Assembly (NCBI GenBank): GCA_017640615.1
Contig: JAEPQK010000005.1
Span: 1-64,000, forward strand
Reading direction: 5' to 3'
From: Rhizobiaceae bacterium
GTDB lineage: Bacteria; Pseudomonadota; Alphaproteobacteria; Rhizobiales; Rhizobiaceae
Length of the DNA: 64,000 nucleotides
The notes beneath the pieces were generated by a model that ran no database searches, was not told where the DNA came from, and saw only the letters and a list, made by a program, of their open reading frames with translations. This document shows positions 7,536 through 15,452 of this stretch, one piece after another (positions within the stretch are counted from its first letter, which is position 1; every line of letters begins with the position of its first letter). The position numbers and the translations under genes are program-made.

Positions 7536-10369
7536 TGATCGAAAAAGCCCCGCTGACCTTCACGGTCAACGATAAGCCGGTCGCGGTGGAGGCGCCGCCA
7601 ACGGCGCGGCTCTCCGCCGTGTTGCGCGATCAGTTGGGCCTCAAGGGCACCAAGGTTGGCTGCGATGCAGGCGATTGCGGGGCTTGCACCGTGGCGATCG
7701 ATGGCGAGCTTGCCTGCGCCTGCCTTGTACCGGTCGCAAGTGCCGCAGGCTGCGCAGTACGCACGGTGGAAGGGCTTTCCGGCGACACTTTGTCTGCGCT
7801 GCAGACCTCCTTCCTGCGCCATGGTGCTGCGCAATGCGGCATCTGCACACCTGGCTTTCTGGTGGCGGCCGCGCGGTTGCTGGAGGAAAACCAGCACCCC
7901 GACGAAGCGGCGGTTAAGGACGCGCTGGGCGGCGTGCTTTGCCGCTGCACTGGCTATCGCAAGATTATTGCGGCGGTGATGGATGCGGGGGCGGATTCGC
8001 TGGATTCCCTCCCTTCGCAGGGGAGGGTGGCCGGCCGCAGGCCGGACGGGTGGGGTGCTGACAATGAACACCCCCTCCGTCTCGCTTCGCTCGACACCTC
8101 CCCCTCAATGGGGGAGGAAAACACCTCCATCGGCTCGCCGATCCCGCGCCTCGACGGTGTGCCCAAGGTGCGGGGCACGGACGCTTTTGGCGCCGATGCA
8201 TTTCCGTCCGACTCGCTGGCTGCCCTGATCATCCGTTCGCCGTACTGGCACGCTGATTTCGCCTTCGGCGACCTCGACAACTACATCGCCGCCAATCCCG
8301 GCCTCGTAGTACTATTCACCGCGGCCGATATTCCCGGCATCAACAGCTTCGGCGTCATCCCGCCCTTCGCCGACCAGCCCGCGCTCGCCGAGGGCTTTGC
8401 CCGTTTCCGCGGCGAGGCCGTGGCTATCGTCGTCGGCGAGCGGGAAGCCATCGCCGGCCTCGACCCGGCGGACTTTCCGGTTAGCTGGCAGGTGCGGGGG
8501 CATGCGCTTTCGATAGCGGAGGGCAAATCCGCGCCGCCGCTTCACGCATCGCGCCCCGGAAATGTGATGGCCGAGGGCAAGGTGAGGCGCGGCGATGCGG
8601 ACGCGGCACTGACCGCCTCCTTTGTCACCGCCACCGGCCGTTTAGAGACATCCTATGTCGAACACGCCTATATCGAGCCGGAGGCGGGTGCGGCGTGGAT
8701 GGAAGGCGACACACTCGTCATCCAGGCCTGCACCCAGGCGCCGGTGATGGACCGCGACGATACGGCCCGCGTGCTCGGCCTGCCGACCGAAAAAGTGCGC
8801 ATATTGCCCACCGCCACCGGCGGCGGCTTCGGGTCCAAACTCGACCTTTCCCTGCAGCCGCTAATCGGCCTGGCGGCGTTGAAGACCGGCCGCCCCGTCG
8901 CACTCGCTTACACACGCTCCGAATCCATGATGTCGACCACCAAGCGGCACCCGGCGGAGATGCAGGCGACGATTGGCGCGGACAAGGACGGCCGCATCAC
9001 GGGCATGGTGTTTGACGGCGACTTCAACACCGGCGCCTATGCAAGCTGGGGGCCGACGGTTGCGACCCGCGTGCCGGTTCATGCCTCCGGCCCCTATTTC
9101 ACACCGAACTACCACGCGGCAGCCCGCGGTATTCACACCAACGGACCTGTCTCTGGCGCGTTTCGCGGCTTCGGCGTTCCGCAGGCCGCGATCATGCAGG
9201 AGACGCTTTATGACGAACTGGCCGGCAAGCTGGGCATTGACCGGTTGGCGTTTCGGCTGAAGAACGCACTGCGGAACGGCGAGCCCACGGTCTGCGGCCA
9301 TGTCATGGAAAGCGGCGTCGGCATTGCCGACTGTCTCGAAGCGCTTCAGCCGCACTGGCAGCGCGCCTGCGCGGATGCCGAGGCGTACAACCGCCGGCCA
9401 GGCCACATAAGGCGCGGCGTGGGCGTCGCCTCGTGCTGGTATGGCTGCGGCAACACTGGCATTCCCAATCCGTCTACCATGAAGCTCGGCATCACCGCCG
9501 ACGGCAGGCTGGTGCTGCACCAGGGTGCGGTCGATATCGGGCAGGGTTCCAACACCGTAATCCCGCAAATCTGTGCCGAGGCGCTCGGCATGCCCGTCTC
9601 GGCCTTCACACTGGTTGGTGCGGACACCGCCGTCACGCCCGACGCCGGCAAGACCTCCGGCTCGCGCCAGACCTATATTTCGGGCAAGGCGGCGCAGATG
9701 TCGGGCCGTGTGCTGCGGGAGACGATTCTGCGCTTCGCCAATGTCTCCGGCGATGCCGAAATCGCCCTCGTAGGTGGCGCGCTGGTCATTCGCGACGGTG
9801 CAGCGAGCCGCACGATCGACCTTCGTACGCTGCCCGCGGACGCGGATGGGTTCGTCTTCCGCGCCGACGAAAGTTACGATCCGCCGACCGTACCGCTCGA
9901 CGAGAACGGCCAGGGCAAACCCTATGCGGTTTACGGCTGGGGTGCGCAGATTGTTGAGCTGGCGGTCGACACCAAGCTTGCCACACTGGAACTTATCAAG
10001 ATCACTGCGGCGCACGATGTCGGCCGCGCCATCAACCCCGCGCTCGCCGTCGGGCAGGTCGAGGGCGGCATCGCACAAGGCATCGGCATGGCACTGATGG
10101 AGGAATATGTGCCGGGCCGCACAGAAAATCTGCACGACTATCTGATCCCGACCATTGGCGATGTGCCTGAGATCGAGACGATTCTGGTCGAGGTGCCGGA
10201 CCCTGAAGGCCCGTTCGGCGCCAAGGGGCTGGGCGAACATGTGCTGATCCCGACCGCGCCGGCGATCCTCAATGCCATTCGCGACGCCACCGGCGCGCTC
10301 GTGACCAAGGTGCCGGCAACGCCTTCGCGGGTGCTCGCGGCGATCAGAGCAAAGGGAAGTGCGTCATGA
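7532..10369 (+). CDS. Molybdenum hydroxylase, fused 2Fe-2S and Mo-cofactor subunits
   Basis: A 945-residue fusion of what are usually two subunits. Residues 1-155 carry both 2Fe-2S clusters: plant-type CDAGDCGACTV near 47-57 and the helical domain with QCGICTPGF and CRCTGYR. Residues from about 200 form the Mo-cofactor part: PRLDGVPKVRGTDAFGAD, the glycine-rich GGGFGSKLDLS, AFRGFGVPQA, and near the C-terminus GAKGLGEHVL with the conserved catalytic Glu. Such enzymes hydroxylate N-heterocycles or purines next to ring nitrogen, using water. The partner 6-hydroxynicotinate reductase suggests a nicotinate-type substrate. Residues about 159-196 are encoded by a repeat element placed exactly between the two halves. 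Start ATG 7532 overlaps the FAD gene; the stop overlaps the next start (ATGA). Confidence 0.93.
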   Translation: MMIEKAPLTFTVNDKPVAVEAPPTARLSAVLRDQLGLKGTKVGCDAGDCGACTVAIDGELACACLVPVASAAGCAVRTVEGLSGDTLSALQTSFLRHGAAQCGICTPGFLVAAARLLEENQHPDEAAVKDALGGVLCRCTGYRKIIAAVMDAGADSLDSLPSQGRVAGRRPDGWGADNEHPLRLASLDTSPSMGEENTSIGSPIPRLDGVPKVRGTDAFGADAFPSDSLAALIIRSPYWHADFAFGDLDNYIAANPGLVVLFTAADIPGINSFGVIPPFADQPALAEGFARFRGEAVAIVVGEREAIAGLDPADFPVSWQVRGHALSIAEGKSAPPLHASRPGNVMAEGKVRRGDADAALTASFVTATGRLETSYVEHAYIEPEAGAAWMEGDTLVIQACTQAPVMDRDDTARVLGLPTEKVRILPTATGGGFGSKLDLSLQPLIGLAALKTGRPVALAYTRSESMMSTTKRHPAEMQATIGADKDGRITGMVFDGDFNTGAYASWGPTVATRVPVHASGPYFTPNYHAAARGIHTNGPVSGAFRGFGVPQAAIMQETLYDELAGKLGIDRLAFRLKNALRNGEPTVCGHVMESGVGIADCLEALQPHWQRACADAEAYNRRPGHIRRGVGVASCWYGCGNTGIPNPSTMKLGITADGRLVLHQGAVDIGQGSNTVIPQICAEALGMPVSAFTLVGADTAVTPDAGKTSGSRQTYISGKAAQMSGRVLRETILRFANVSGDAEIALVGGALVIRDGAASRTIDLRTLPADADGFVFRADESYDPPTVPLDENGQGKPYAVYGWGAQIVELAVDTKLATLELIKITAAHDVGRAINPALAVGQVEGGIAQGIGMALMEEYVPGRTENLHDYLIPTIGDVPEIETILVEVPDPEGPFGAKGLGEHVLIPTAPAILNAIRDATGALVTKVPATPSRVLAAIRAKGSAS
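8006..8120. repeat. In-frame mosaic palindromic repeat inside the Mo-hydroxylase gene
   Basis: About 115 bp bounded by hairpin-forming ends: CCCTCCC-ttcgca-GGGGAGGG at 8007-8027 and CTCCCCC-tcaat-GGGGGAG near 8099-8116. The centre carries GGCCGGCCGCAGGCCGG and GTGGGGTG. It codes for a Gly/Pro/Ser/Arg-rich linker between the 2Fe-2S and Moco domains. The design resembles the elements at 17725 and 39712. Confidence 0.7.
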
Positions 10370-11898
10370 GCGAGCTCTCCGAACGCTTCGAAGCTGCCGA
10401 GACGGGACCAGCCAAGCCCGGCGAAAAACTGCGCTGCGATGCCTGCCCGGTCATGTGCTACATCGCTGAAGGCCGCACGGGCGCCTGCGATCGCTACGGC
10501 AATTTCGGCGGCAGGATCGTGCGCTCCGACCCTCTAGTGATCCTGGAACATGTCGAGGAAAGCGGCGGCGAAGTTGTGCCTTTTCTTGAAGGAGCGGACG
10601 ATAGCTGGGACGGAAACCTGGTCAGCACCGCGCCGCGGACGTTGACCGCGATTGGCGCCGGCACCACCTATCCCGATTACAAACCGGCACCGTTCATCGT
10701 TAGCCAGGAGGTCGAGGGCGTCGATCTGGTAACGGTCGTCACCGAGGGCATCTTCTCCTATTGCGGCGCAAAGGTGAAAATCGACACTGACCGTCACCTT
10801 GGACCCGAGGCGGCCACAGTGCGCGCCAAGGGAGAGCCCGTCGGACATGTAACCACCGCCGAATATGGCTCGCAGATGCTGTCGCTGGGCGGCGTGCGGC
10901 ATCTGACCGGTGGCTCAAAGGCCGAGGGACGCATCACCTGTGAAACCTTGCTGGCGCTGTGCAACAAGGAGGCGGTGGAACTTACCATCGATGGCGGCTC
11001 CAACGTCATTGTGCAGGCGGGCGCGGCGCCGATTATCGACGGCACGGTCGAAAGCCGCATGCGCGTCGGTTGCGGCTCGGCCACTATCGGCATGTTCGCC
11101 ACCCAGTGGCGCGGACTGGTGGATGAGGTGGTGGTGGTCGACGACCATATCACTGGAGTCGTGTCTGAACATCAGGCCGGCAAGGTGCTTGGCTGGGAAG
11201 ACACCGGCATCAGGGTCAATGGCCGCCGTTCTACGCCCGGCCGCTACTTTAGCGTCTCCGAACCCGGGTTGGGCTGGGGCGGCACGACGCTGACCGACCC
11301 GCTCGAAATCCTCGGCGAATGGAACCCGAAAAAGGGTGCGCGGCCGGGCCTTTCGATGCTCATGGTCTCTACCACGGGCGAACAGTTCGCCTATTACGAA
11401 CTCGACGACGAGCTGAAGCCGGTGGCGCGGCCTTTCCCTGAAAAGCTGCGCAAATCGGTCGATCTGATCGAGGACAATTGCGAGCCCGCACTTTGCACGG
11501 TGCTCTTTATGGGCGGCGCGGGCGGCTCGCTGCGCGCCGGGGTGACGGAGAACCCGGTCAACCTCACGCGTTCGGTCCATGGTCTGCAGACCTATGTCAC
11601 TTGCGGCGGCGCGCCGGTCTATGTCTGGCCGGGCGGCGGCATCACGCTGATGGTGGATGTCACCCGCCTGCCCGACAAAGCCTTCGGTTATGTGCCGACG
11701 CCCGCGCTTGTAGCCCCCATCGAGTTCACGCTGCGGCGCGACGATTATGTGGCGCTTGGCGGTTACGAAGGCACGATCCGCTCCGTGCCCGACGTGCTGG
11801 AAAAAGGCGGCGAATATTACAACGACCGGCGGCTGGCTGCTGCCGGCAAGGGCCAGGCCGCGCCGCGTGTGCCCTCACAGCGGACTAACGGCAAATGA
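10366..11898 (+). CDS. 6-Hydroxynicotinate reductase-like iron-sulfur enzyme
   Basis: A 510-residue protein similar, by recall of the family, to 6-hydroxynicotinate reductase (Hnr) of nicotinate-fermenting Eubacterium barkeri, which uses reduced ferredoxin to make 1,4,5,6-tetrahydro-6-oxonicotinate. The N-terminus has four cysteines in CDACPVMC-x9-C (residues 24, 27, 31, 41), suited to a 4Fe-4S cluster. The remainder is glycine-rich, with many VxGG-type turns and GCGSATIGMFA and FMGGAGGSLRAGVTENPV blocks. It is translationally coupled on both sides (ATGA overlaps at 10366 and 11895). Its place behind a Mo-hydroxylase matches the first two steps of reductive nicotinate catabolism. The true substrate is not proven by sequence. 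Confidence 0.8.
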   Translation: MSELSERFEAAETGPAKPGEKLRCDACPVMCYIAEGRTGACDRYGNFGGRIVRSDPLVILEHVEESGGEVVPFLEGADDSWDGNLVSTAPRTLTAIGAGTTYPDYKPAPFIVSQEVEGVDLVTVVTEGIFSYCGAKVKIDTDRHLGPEAATVRAKGEPVGHVTTAEYGSQMLSLGGVRHLTGGSKAEGRITCETLLALCNKEAVELTIDGGSNVIVQAGAAPIIDGTVESRMRVGCGSATIGMFATQWRGLVDEVVVVDDHITGVVSEHQAGKVLGWEDTGIRVNGRRSTPGRYFSVSEPGLGWGGTTLTDPLEILGEWNPKKGARPGLSMLMVSTTGEQFAYYELDDELKPVARPFPEKLRKSVDLIEDNCEPALCTVLFMGGAGGSLRAGVTENPVNLTRSVHGLQTYVTCGGAPVYVWPGGGITLMVDVTRLPDKAFGYVPTPALVAPIEFTLRRDDYVALGGYEGTIRSVPDVLEKGGEYYNDRRLAAAGKGQAAPRVPSQRTNGK

Positions 11899-12752
11899 CG
11901 GGTCCACAGATAGCCATGTTGCCGGACGGCCGCCGGCTGCACATGAACCACGGACCGATCGATCTGATCGTTCGGGCGTTCGGGCCGCCCGATGAATGCG
12001 AGCTTGCCTATCGGCAGGCCGCCGGTCGGTTCACGTCTGTGCTGGAAGAGCTGGTCGCGGAACTGCCCGCTCTGCGCGCGCAGGTTCAGCCGGGCACCAG
12101 GTTCGCCGGGCCGGTGGCGCGACGCATGGCGGCAGCGGTGGAGCCTCACGCTAGTGACTTCGTGACGCCCATGGCGGCTGTGGCGGGCAGCGTGGCCGAC
12201 GAGATGCTGGCTGCACTTGCGTCGGGTCGCGCGCTCGACCGCGCCTATGTGAACAATGGCGGCGACAGTGCGCTCCTCCTCACGCCCGGCGCTGAAATGC
12301 GGCTTGGCATCGGCGCCACCGGCAATGAATTTGGCGACCGTATCGTCATTGGCGCCGCCTCGCCGGTGCGGGGCGTCGCGACCTCCGGCTGGCGCGGCCG
12401 GTCATTCTCATTGGGCATAGCCGACGCTGTCACGGTTCTCGCACGTACGGCGGCCGAGGCCGATGTCGCGGCCACGCTGATCGCCAATGCGGTCGATTTG
12501 CCGGGACACGCGGCAATCCGACGGCGTTCGGCAAGGGAATTGCAGCCGGACACCGACCTTGGCGATCGCGAAGTCACGGTCGCGGTGGGACGCTTGACCG
12601 CAGCCGAGGCGCGCGAAGCGTTGTCGAAGGGCCTGGCCGTCGCAGAGGATTTCCGGCGGCGCGGCTTGATTCACGCCGCCGCGCTCGCTCTCAATGGCGA
12701 AAAAATGCTCGTATCAGACGGGCAAAGACAATTGGTGGGGGAACATGCCTGA
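11895..12752 (+). CDS. UPF0280 family protein
   Basis: A 285-residue member of UPF0280, a family with an ApbE-like fold and no assigned reaction. Characteristic stretches are YVNNGGDSALLLTPGAEMRLGI (near 116-137), RGVATSGWRGRSFSLGIADAVTVLA (near 157-181) and TLIANAVDLPGHAAI. The ATSG-x-GRSFSLGIADAVTV part resembles the flavin-binding segment of FMN transferases. The gene sits between the reductase and the DUF1185 gene with overlaps at both ends, so it belongs to the same pathway or to maturation of its enzymes, for example covalent flavinylation; that role is a guess. Confidence 0.88.
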   Translation: MTGPQIAMLPDGRRLHMNHGPIDLIVRAFGPPDECELAYRQAAGRFTSVLEELVAELPALRAQVQPGTRFAGPVARRMAAAVEPHASDFVTPMAAVAGSVADEMLAALASGRALDRAYVNNGGDSALLLTPGAEMRLGIGATGNEFGDRIVIGAASPVRGVATSGWRGRSFSLGIADAVTVLARTAAEADVAATLIANAVDLPGHAAIRRRSARELQPDTDLGDREVTVAVGRLTAAEAREALSKGLAVAEDFRRRGLIHAAALALNGEKMLVSDGQRQLVGEHA

Positions 12753-13329
12753 ATTTCCGATCCGCAAGATCGCCGTGGTGACGGAGGAGATTTTTCACGA
12801 CGGCGGACCTGCCGCGGCAGAACCGCGCCGGCGCGCGGCGGCGTCGGTGCTGGTGGGCAATCCTTTCGTCGGCCGCCATGAGCCTGACTTGCAGCCGGCC
12901 ATGGAAGACCTCAAGCCGCTCGGCGCATTGCTGACCGAGCGGCTGATCGCGGCACTGGGCGGCGATGCGTCTGTGATCGACGGCTACGGCAAGGGCGCGA
13001 TTGTTGGCACCGCGGGCGAGATCGAGCATGGCGCGCTGTGGCATGTGCCGGGCGGCTATGCGATGCGCGAAAAGCTCGGCGCGTCCAAGGCGATTGTGCC
13101 GTCGGCGATGAAGGTCGGTGCGTTCGGATCGTCCCTCGACGTGCCGCTCGGTCACACGAATGCCGCCTATGTGCGTTCGCATTTCGATGCCATTACGGTG
13201 AGCGCACCCGACGGTCCCCGCCCCGATGAAATCCTCTTCTGTCTCGCAATGGCATGCGGCCCGCGCATTCATTCGCGCATGGGCGGTCTGGAAGCTTCGC
13301 AGGTGAAGGGCGAGGACGGTCTGCGGTGA
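12745..13329 (+). CDS. Amino-acid-synthesis family protein (DUF1185, PF06684)
   Basis: A 194-residue protein of the AA_synth family, whose enzymatic role is not settled. Recognisable parts are IRKIAVVTEEIFHDGGP at the start, DGYGKGAIVGTAGEIEHGA (near 75-93) and GHTNAAYVRSHFDAITVSAPD (near 134-154). ATG 12745 has GGTGGGGG upstream and lies inside the UPF0280 reading frame. The stop shares GTGA with the MarR start. In this context it may act on the opened-ring or lactam intermediate, but nothing in the sequence proves a reaction. Confidence 0.85.
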   Translation: MPEFPIRKIAVVTEEIFHDGGPAAAEPRRRAAASVLVGNPFVGRHEPDLQPAMEDLKPLGALLTERLIAALGGDASVIDGYGKGAIVGTAGEIEHGALWHVPGGYAMREKLGASKAIVPSAMKVGAFGSSLDVPLGHTNAAYVRSHFDAITVSAPDGPRPDEILFCLAMACGPRIHSRMGGLEASQVKGEDGLR

Positions 13330-13775
13330 GCGGGACGGTGAAAGAAAAGGAGCCAGCCTCTGAGAACGACGAATATCGCCTCGACCGGCAGATCGGCTTC
13401 CTGTTGCGCAAAGCGAACCAGCGCCATCTGGCGATTTTCGCCAAACACATCCCTGACCTAACGCCGCCGCAATTCGCAGTGCTCGCCCGCCTGGGCGAAG
13501 TTGGCGAAACCTCGCAGAACCAACTCGGCCAACTCGTTGCGATGGACGCCGCGACCGTAAAAGGCGTCATTGACCGGCTGCGCGTACGTGGACTGGTGCA
13601 GCTTTCCGAGCATGAATCCGACCGCCGCCGTGTGGTGGTCGATCTGTCAACCGAAGGCAGGGCGCTGATCGGGGCGCTGCTGGAGGATGCCGGGCGCATC
13701 ACCAATGAGACCACCAAGCCGCTGACACAGCGCGAAACGGCGACTTTGCTCAGGTTGCTCGCCCGCATCTCCTAA
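13326..13775 (+). CDS. MarR family transcriptional regulator
   Basis: A 149-residue winged-helix regulator. The DNA-binding part has LTPPQFAVLARLGEVGETSQNQLGQLVAMDAATVKGVIDRLRVRGL (about 45-90) and the wing motif SDRRRVVVDLSTEGR (about 95-110). It starts with GTG 13326, overlapping the previous stop, so it is the last gene of the operon. MarR proteins of catabolic operons usually repress until a pathway ligand binds. The palindromes at 6624, 19993 and 38304 have the size and symmetry of MarR operators and make it the likely regulator of the whole set. Confidence 0.93.
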   Translation: MSGTVKEKEPASENDEYRLDRQIGFLLRKANQRHLAIFAKHIPDLTPPQFAVLARLGEVGETSQNQLGQLVAMDAATVKGVIDRLRVRGLVQLSEHESDRRRVVVDLSTEGRALIGALLEDAGRITNETTKPLTQRETATLLRLLARIS

Positions 13776-13823
13776 TGGAGCGGCAAAAAAATGCGCTACC
13801 TAACCAACTGTTATCATTGCAAT

Positions 13824-13859
13824 TTCACTAAGTGAACGAATTCTGAACGGCCGGTTCAG
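13824..13859. promoter_or_regulatory. Two inverted repeats upstream of the curlin gene
   Basis: TTCACT-A-AGTGAA (13824-13836) and CTGAAC-ggccg-GTTCAG (13843-13859) lie 80-110 bp before the first curlin gene. They could be operators for a curli regulator. No regulator is encoded in the curli locus itself. Confidence 0.4.
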
Positions 13860-13937
13860 CCACCGTTCCGGGCATCGATTCTACCTCTGTGACCGTCAAC
13901 GCGGACAACCCGCTGGAACCTTCAGAGGAGAGAGAAA

Positions 13938-14372
13938 ATGACCCGCAAGTTCATCATCGCAACCGCAATCGCCACCGCCATCATGGGCGCTTCCGCCCCG
14001 GCAATGGCAAACAGCCTCTTCATCGAGCAGTACGGCTTCGGCAATGGCGCCGGCGGCGAACAGGCTGGTGTCGGCAACTCCATCGGCGTCTACCAGGACG
14101 GCGTCTGGAACACGACGATCAGCAAGCAGTATGGCAACGGTAACACCGCCGCCACCGGCCAGCAGGGCTTCAACAACTATTCCGATACCTGGCAGAACGG
14201 CCATGGCAACGCAGCTGGCGTTGGCCAGTTCGGTGCCAATCACACCTCGGTTCTGACGCAGGACGGCAACGGCAACATCGCCGCCGGCGTGCAGGTTGGC
14301 AATGGCTGTGACGCAGCCGTTTCCCAGGGCGGCAGCGGCAACGTAGCAGCCTTCGTCCAGACCTGCCCGTAA
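13938..14372 (+). CDS. Curlin-repeat protein (curli amyloid subunit)
   Basis: Secreted amyloid fibre subunit of the CsgA/CsgB type, 144 residues. A Sec signal peptide (MTRKFIIATAIATAIMGASAPAMA in outline) ends near residue 25. The mature part is Gly/Asn/Gln-rich with repeated Q-x-G-x-x-N units such as EQYGFGN, EQAGVGN, KQYGNGN, GQQGFNN and QDGNGN, the hallmark of curlin repeats. There are two cysteines near the C-terminus. The start has GAGGAGAGAG upstream, a context repeated almost exactly before the second curlin gene at 15045, so the two arose by duplication. Export would need CsgG, which is not in this window. Confidence 0.88.
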   Translation: MTRKFIIATAIATAIMGASAPAMANSLFIEQYGFGNGAGGEQAGVGNSIGVYQDGVWNTTISKQYGNGNTAATGQQGFNNYSDTWQNGHGNAAGVGQFGANHTSVLTQDGNGNIAAGVQVGNGCDAAVSQGGSGNVAAFVQTCP

Positions 14373-14467
14373 GGCTCAAACGCAACAGACCATCTGCGTG
14401 GTTGACCGGCCGAGGGGACGCAAAACCCTCTTGGCCGGTCGCCGCGCCCAACAAGGAGAATGATGTC

Positions 14468-14860
14468 ATGTTTGCCAATTCGAAGCTTATCAAACGCCTG
14501 GCGCCTGCCATTATCGGCGTCGCGATCGCCAGCGCCGCCTATGCGACGACGGACGGCGAGGAAGCCGTATCCGGCTGCGAGATAAGGACGACCCAGAAAG
14601 GCTCAATGATTTCGCTCGACGGTGTGTTTGTCGCCGAGGCCGCCGTGAGCGGCAGCTACACACTCAAGATCACCAGTGTGAGCGGCGGTGGAAACACAAA
14701 TATTCGCCAGGGTGGTGGCTTCTCCGCCGGCGCAGGCGAGGAAGTCACGCTTGGCCGTGTCATGGTTGGCGGCCACGGAGCGTCGTATGAGGCGAGCCTG
14801 GAAGTTCAGGCAGGCGGCGAAACGCTGAAATGCAGCGAGCGTATCGGCAGCTCGATCTGA
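14468..14860 (+). CDS. csgH: CsgH-like curli assembly protein
   Basis: A 130-residue exported protein between two curlin genes. A signal peptide covers about residues 1-26 (ends SAAYA). The mature part is predicted as a small beta sandwich with one Cys near each end (GCEIRTT and LKCSERI), suited to a disulfide. This matches the CsgH family, periplasmic chaperone-like inhibitors that stop curlin from fibrillating before secretion in alphaproteobacteria. Start ATG 14468 was chosen for the AAGGAG about 10 nt upstream. A strong terminator follows at 14884. Confidence 0.8.
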   Translation: MFANSKLIKRLAPAIIGVAIASAAYATTDGEEAVSGCEIRTTQKGSMISLDGVFVAEAAVSGSYTLKITSVSGGGNTNIRQGGGFSAGAGEEVTLGRVMVGGHGASYEASLEVQAGGETLKCSERIGSSI

Positions 14861-14883
14861 ATTATGCGCACGCGAAAACAGCC

Positions 14884-14909
14884 AAGGCCCCGGATTTCCG
14901 GGGCCTTTT
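14884..14909 (+). terminator. Rho-independent terminator after csgH-like gene
   Basis: A 10-bp perfect stem AAGGCCCCGG-attt-CCGGGGCCTT followed by TT, 24 bp past the stop at 14860. It separates the first curlin/csgH-like unit from the second curlin gene. Confidence 0.85.
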
Positions 14910-15044
14910 CGCATCTGGGGGCGACGTCATTCTCGATGAACGGTTTCTGAATACCGGGTTCCGAATGGGTTCAGCGGGGCGCTGCAAAAGTGCGCTCATC
15001 GGCACAACAGACAAGCCGCAGCAAAACTCAGAGGAGAGACGATA

Positions 15045-15449
15045 ATGACCCGCAAGTCCCTTAAAGCAGCACTCGCAGCAGCCATGATCGGCACCGCTTC
15101 GCTCACCGCCGCCCCGGCGCTCGCCGGCCAGGTTTCCATCAACCTCACCCCCGCCGATGCCGATCAGGAAAAGGCCATGCGTTTTGGCCTCGGCATGTAT
15201 GCCCTGTTCAACGGCATCAAGAATGGTGGCATCAAGCAGAACGGCCACGGCAATTCCGCCGGCCTGGCGCAGAACGGCTCCGGCAATCTGGGCGTCGTGC
15301 ATCAGGAAGGCGACGGCCACACCGGCACGCTGCAGCAGAACGGCAACGGCAACGCCTGCGGCCTGTTCCAGTTCGGCCAGAACACCAACGGCCATGTGCA
15401 GCAGAACGGCAATGGCGGTACCTGCGCCACGCTGCAGTTCGGCTGGTAA
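15045..15449 (+). CDS. Second curlin-repeat protein
   Basis: Secreted amyloid subunit, 134 residues, with the same opening MTRKS/F and signal peptide (cleavage near APALA-GQ) as the first curlin. After a less repetitive segment (about 28-62) come repeats such as KQNGHGN, AQNGSGN, HQEGDGH, QQNGNGN and QFGQNTN. Two cysteines lie in NACGLF and GGTCATL. The divergent first segment could make this the nucleator (CsgB role) and the other gene the main subunit, but this is inference. Ribosome site GAGGAGAGAC precedes ATG 15045. Confidence 0.86.
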   Translation: MTRKSLKAALAAAMIGTASLTAAPALAGQVSINLTPADADQEKAMRFGLGMYALFNGIKNGGIKQNGHGNSAGLAQNGSGNLGVVHQEGDGHTGTLQQNGNGNACGLFQFGQNTNGHVQQNGNGGTCATLQFGW

Positions 15450-15452
15450 GCC

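Noticed and set aside
7965..8280. Minus-strand ORFs across the 8006-8120 element
   Set aside because: They arise from the palindromic repeat, which is open on both strands; only the plus frame continues the hydroxylase.
8861..10240. Minus-strand open frame of 459 codons opposite the Mo-hydroxylase gene
   Set aside because: Composition typical of high-GC antisense frames; the plus strand encodes a clear Mo-hydroxylase.
13938..15449. CRISPR array or tandem DNA repeat
   Set aside because: The repetitive look comes from curlin protein repeats (Gln-x-Gly-x-x-Asn), with no conserved repeat-spacer pattern at the DNA level.
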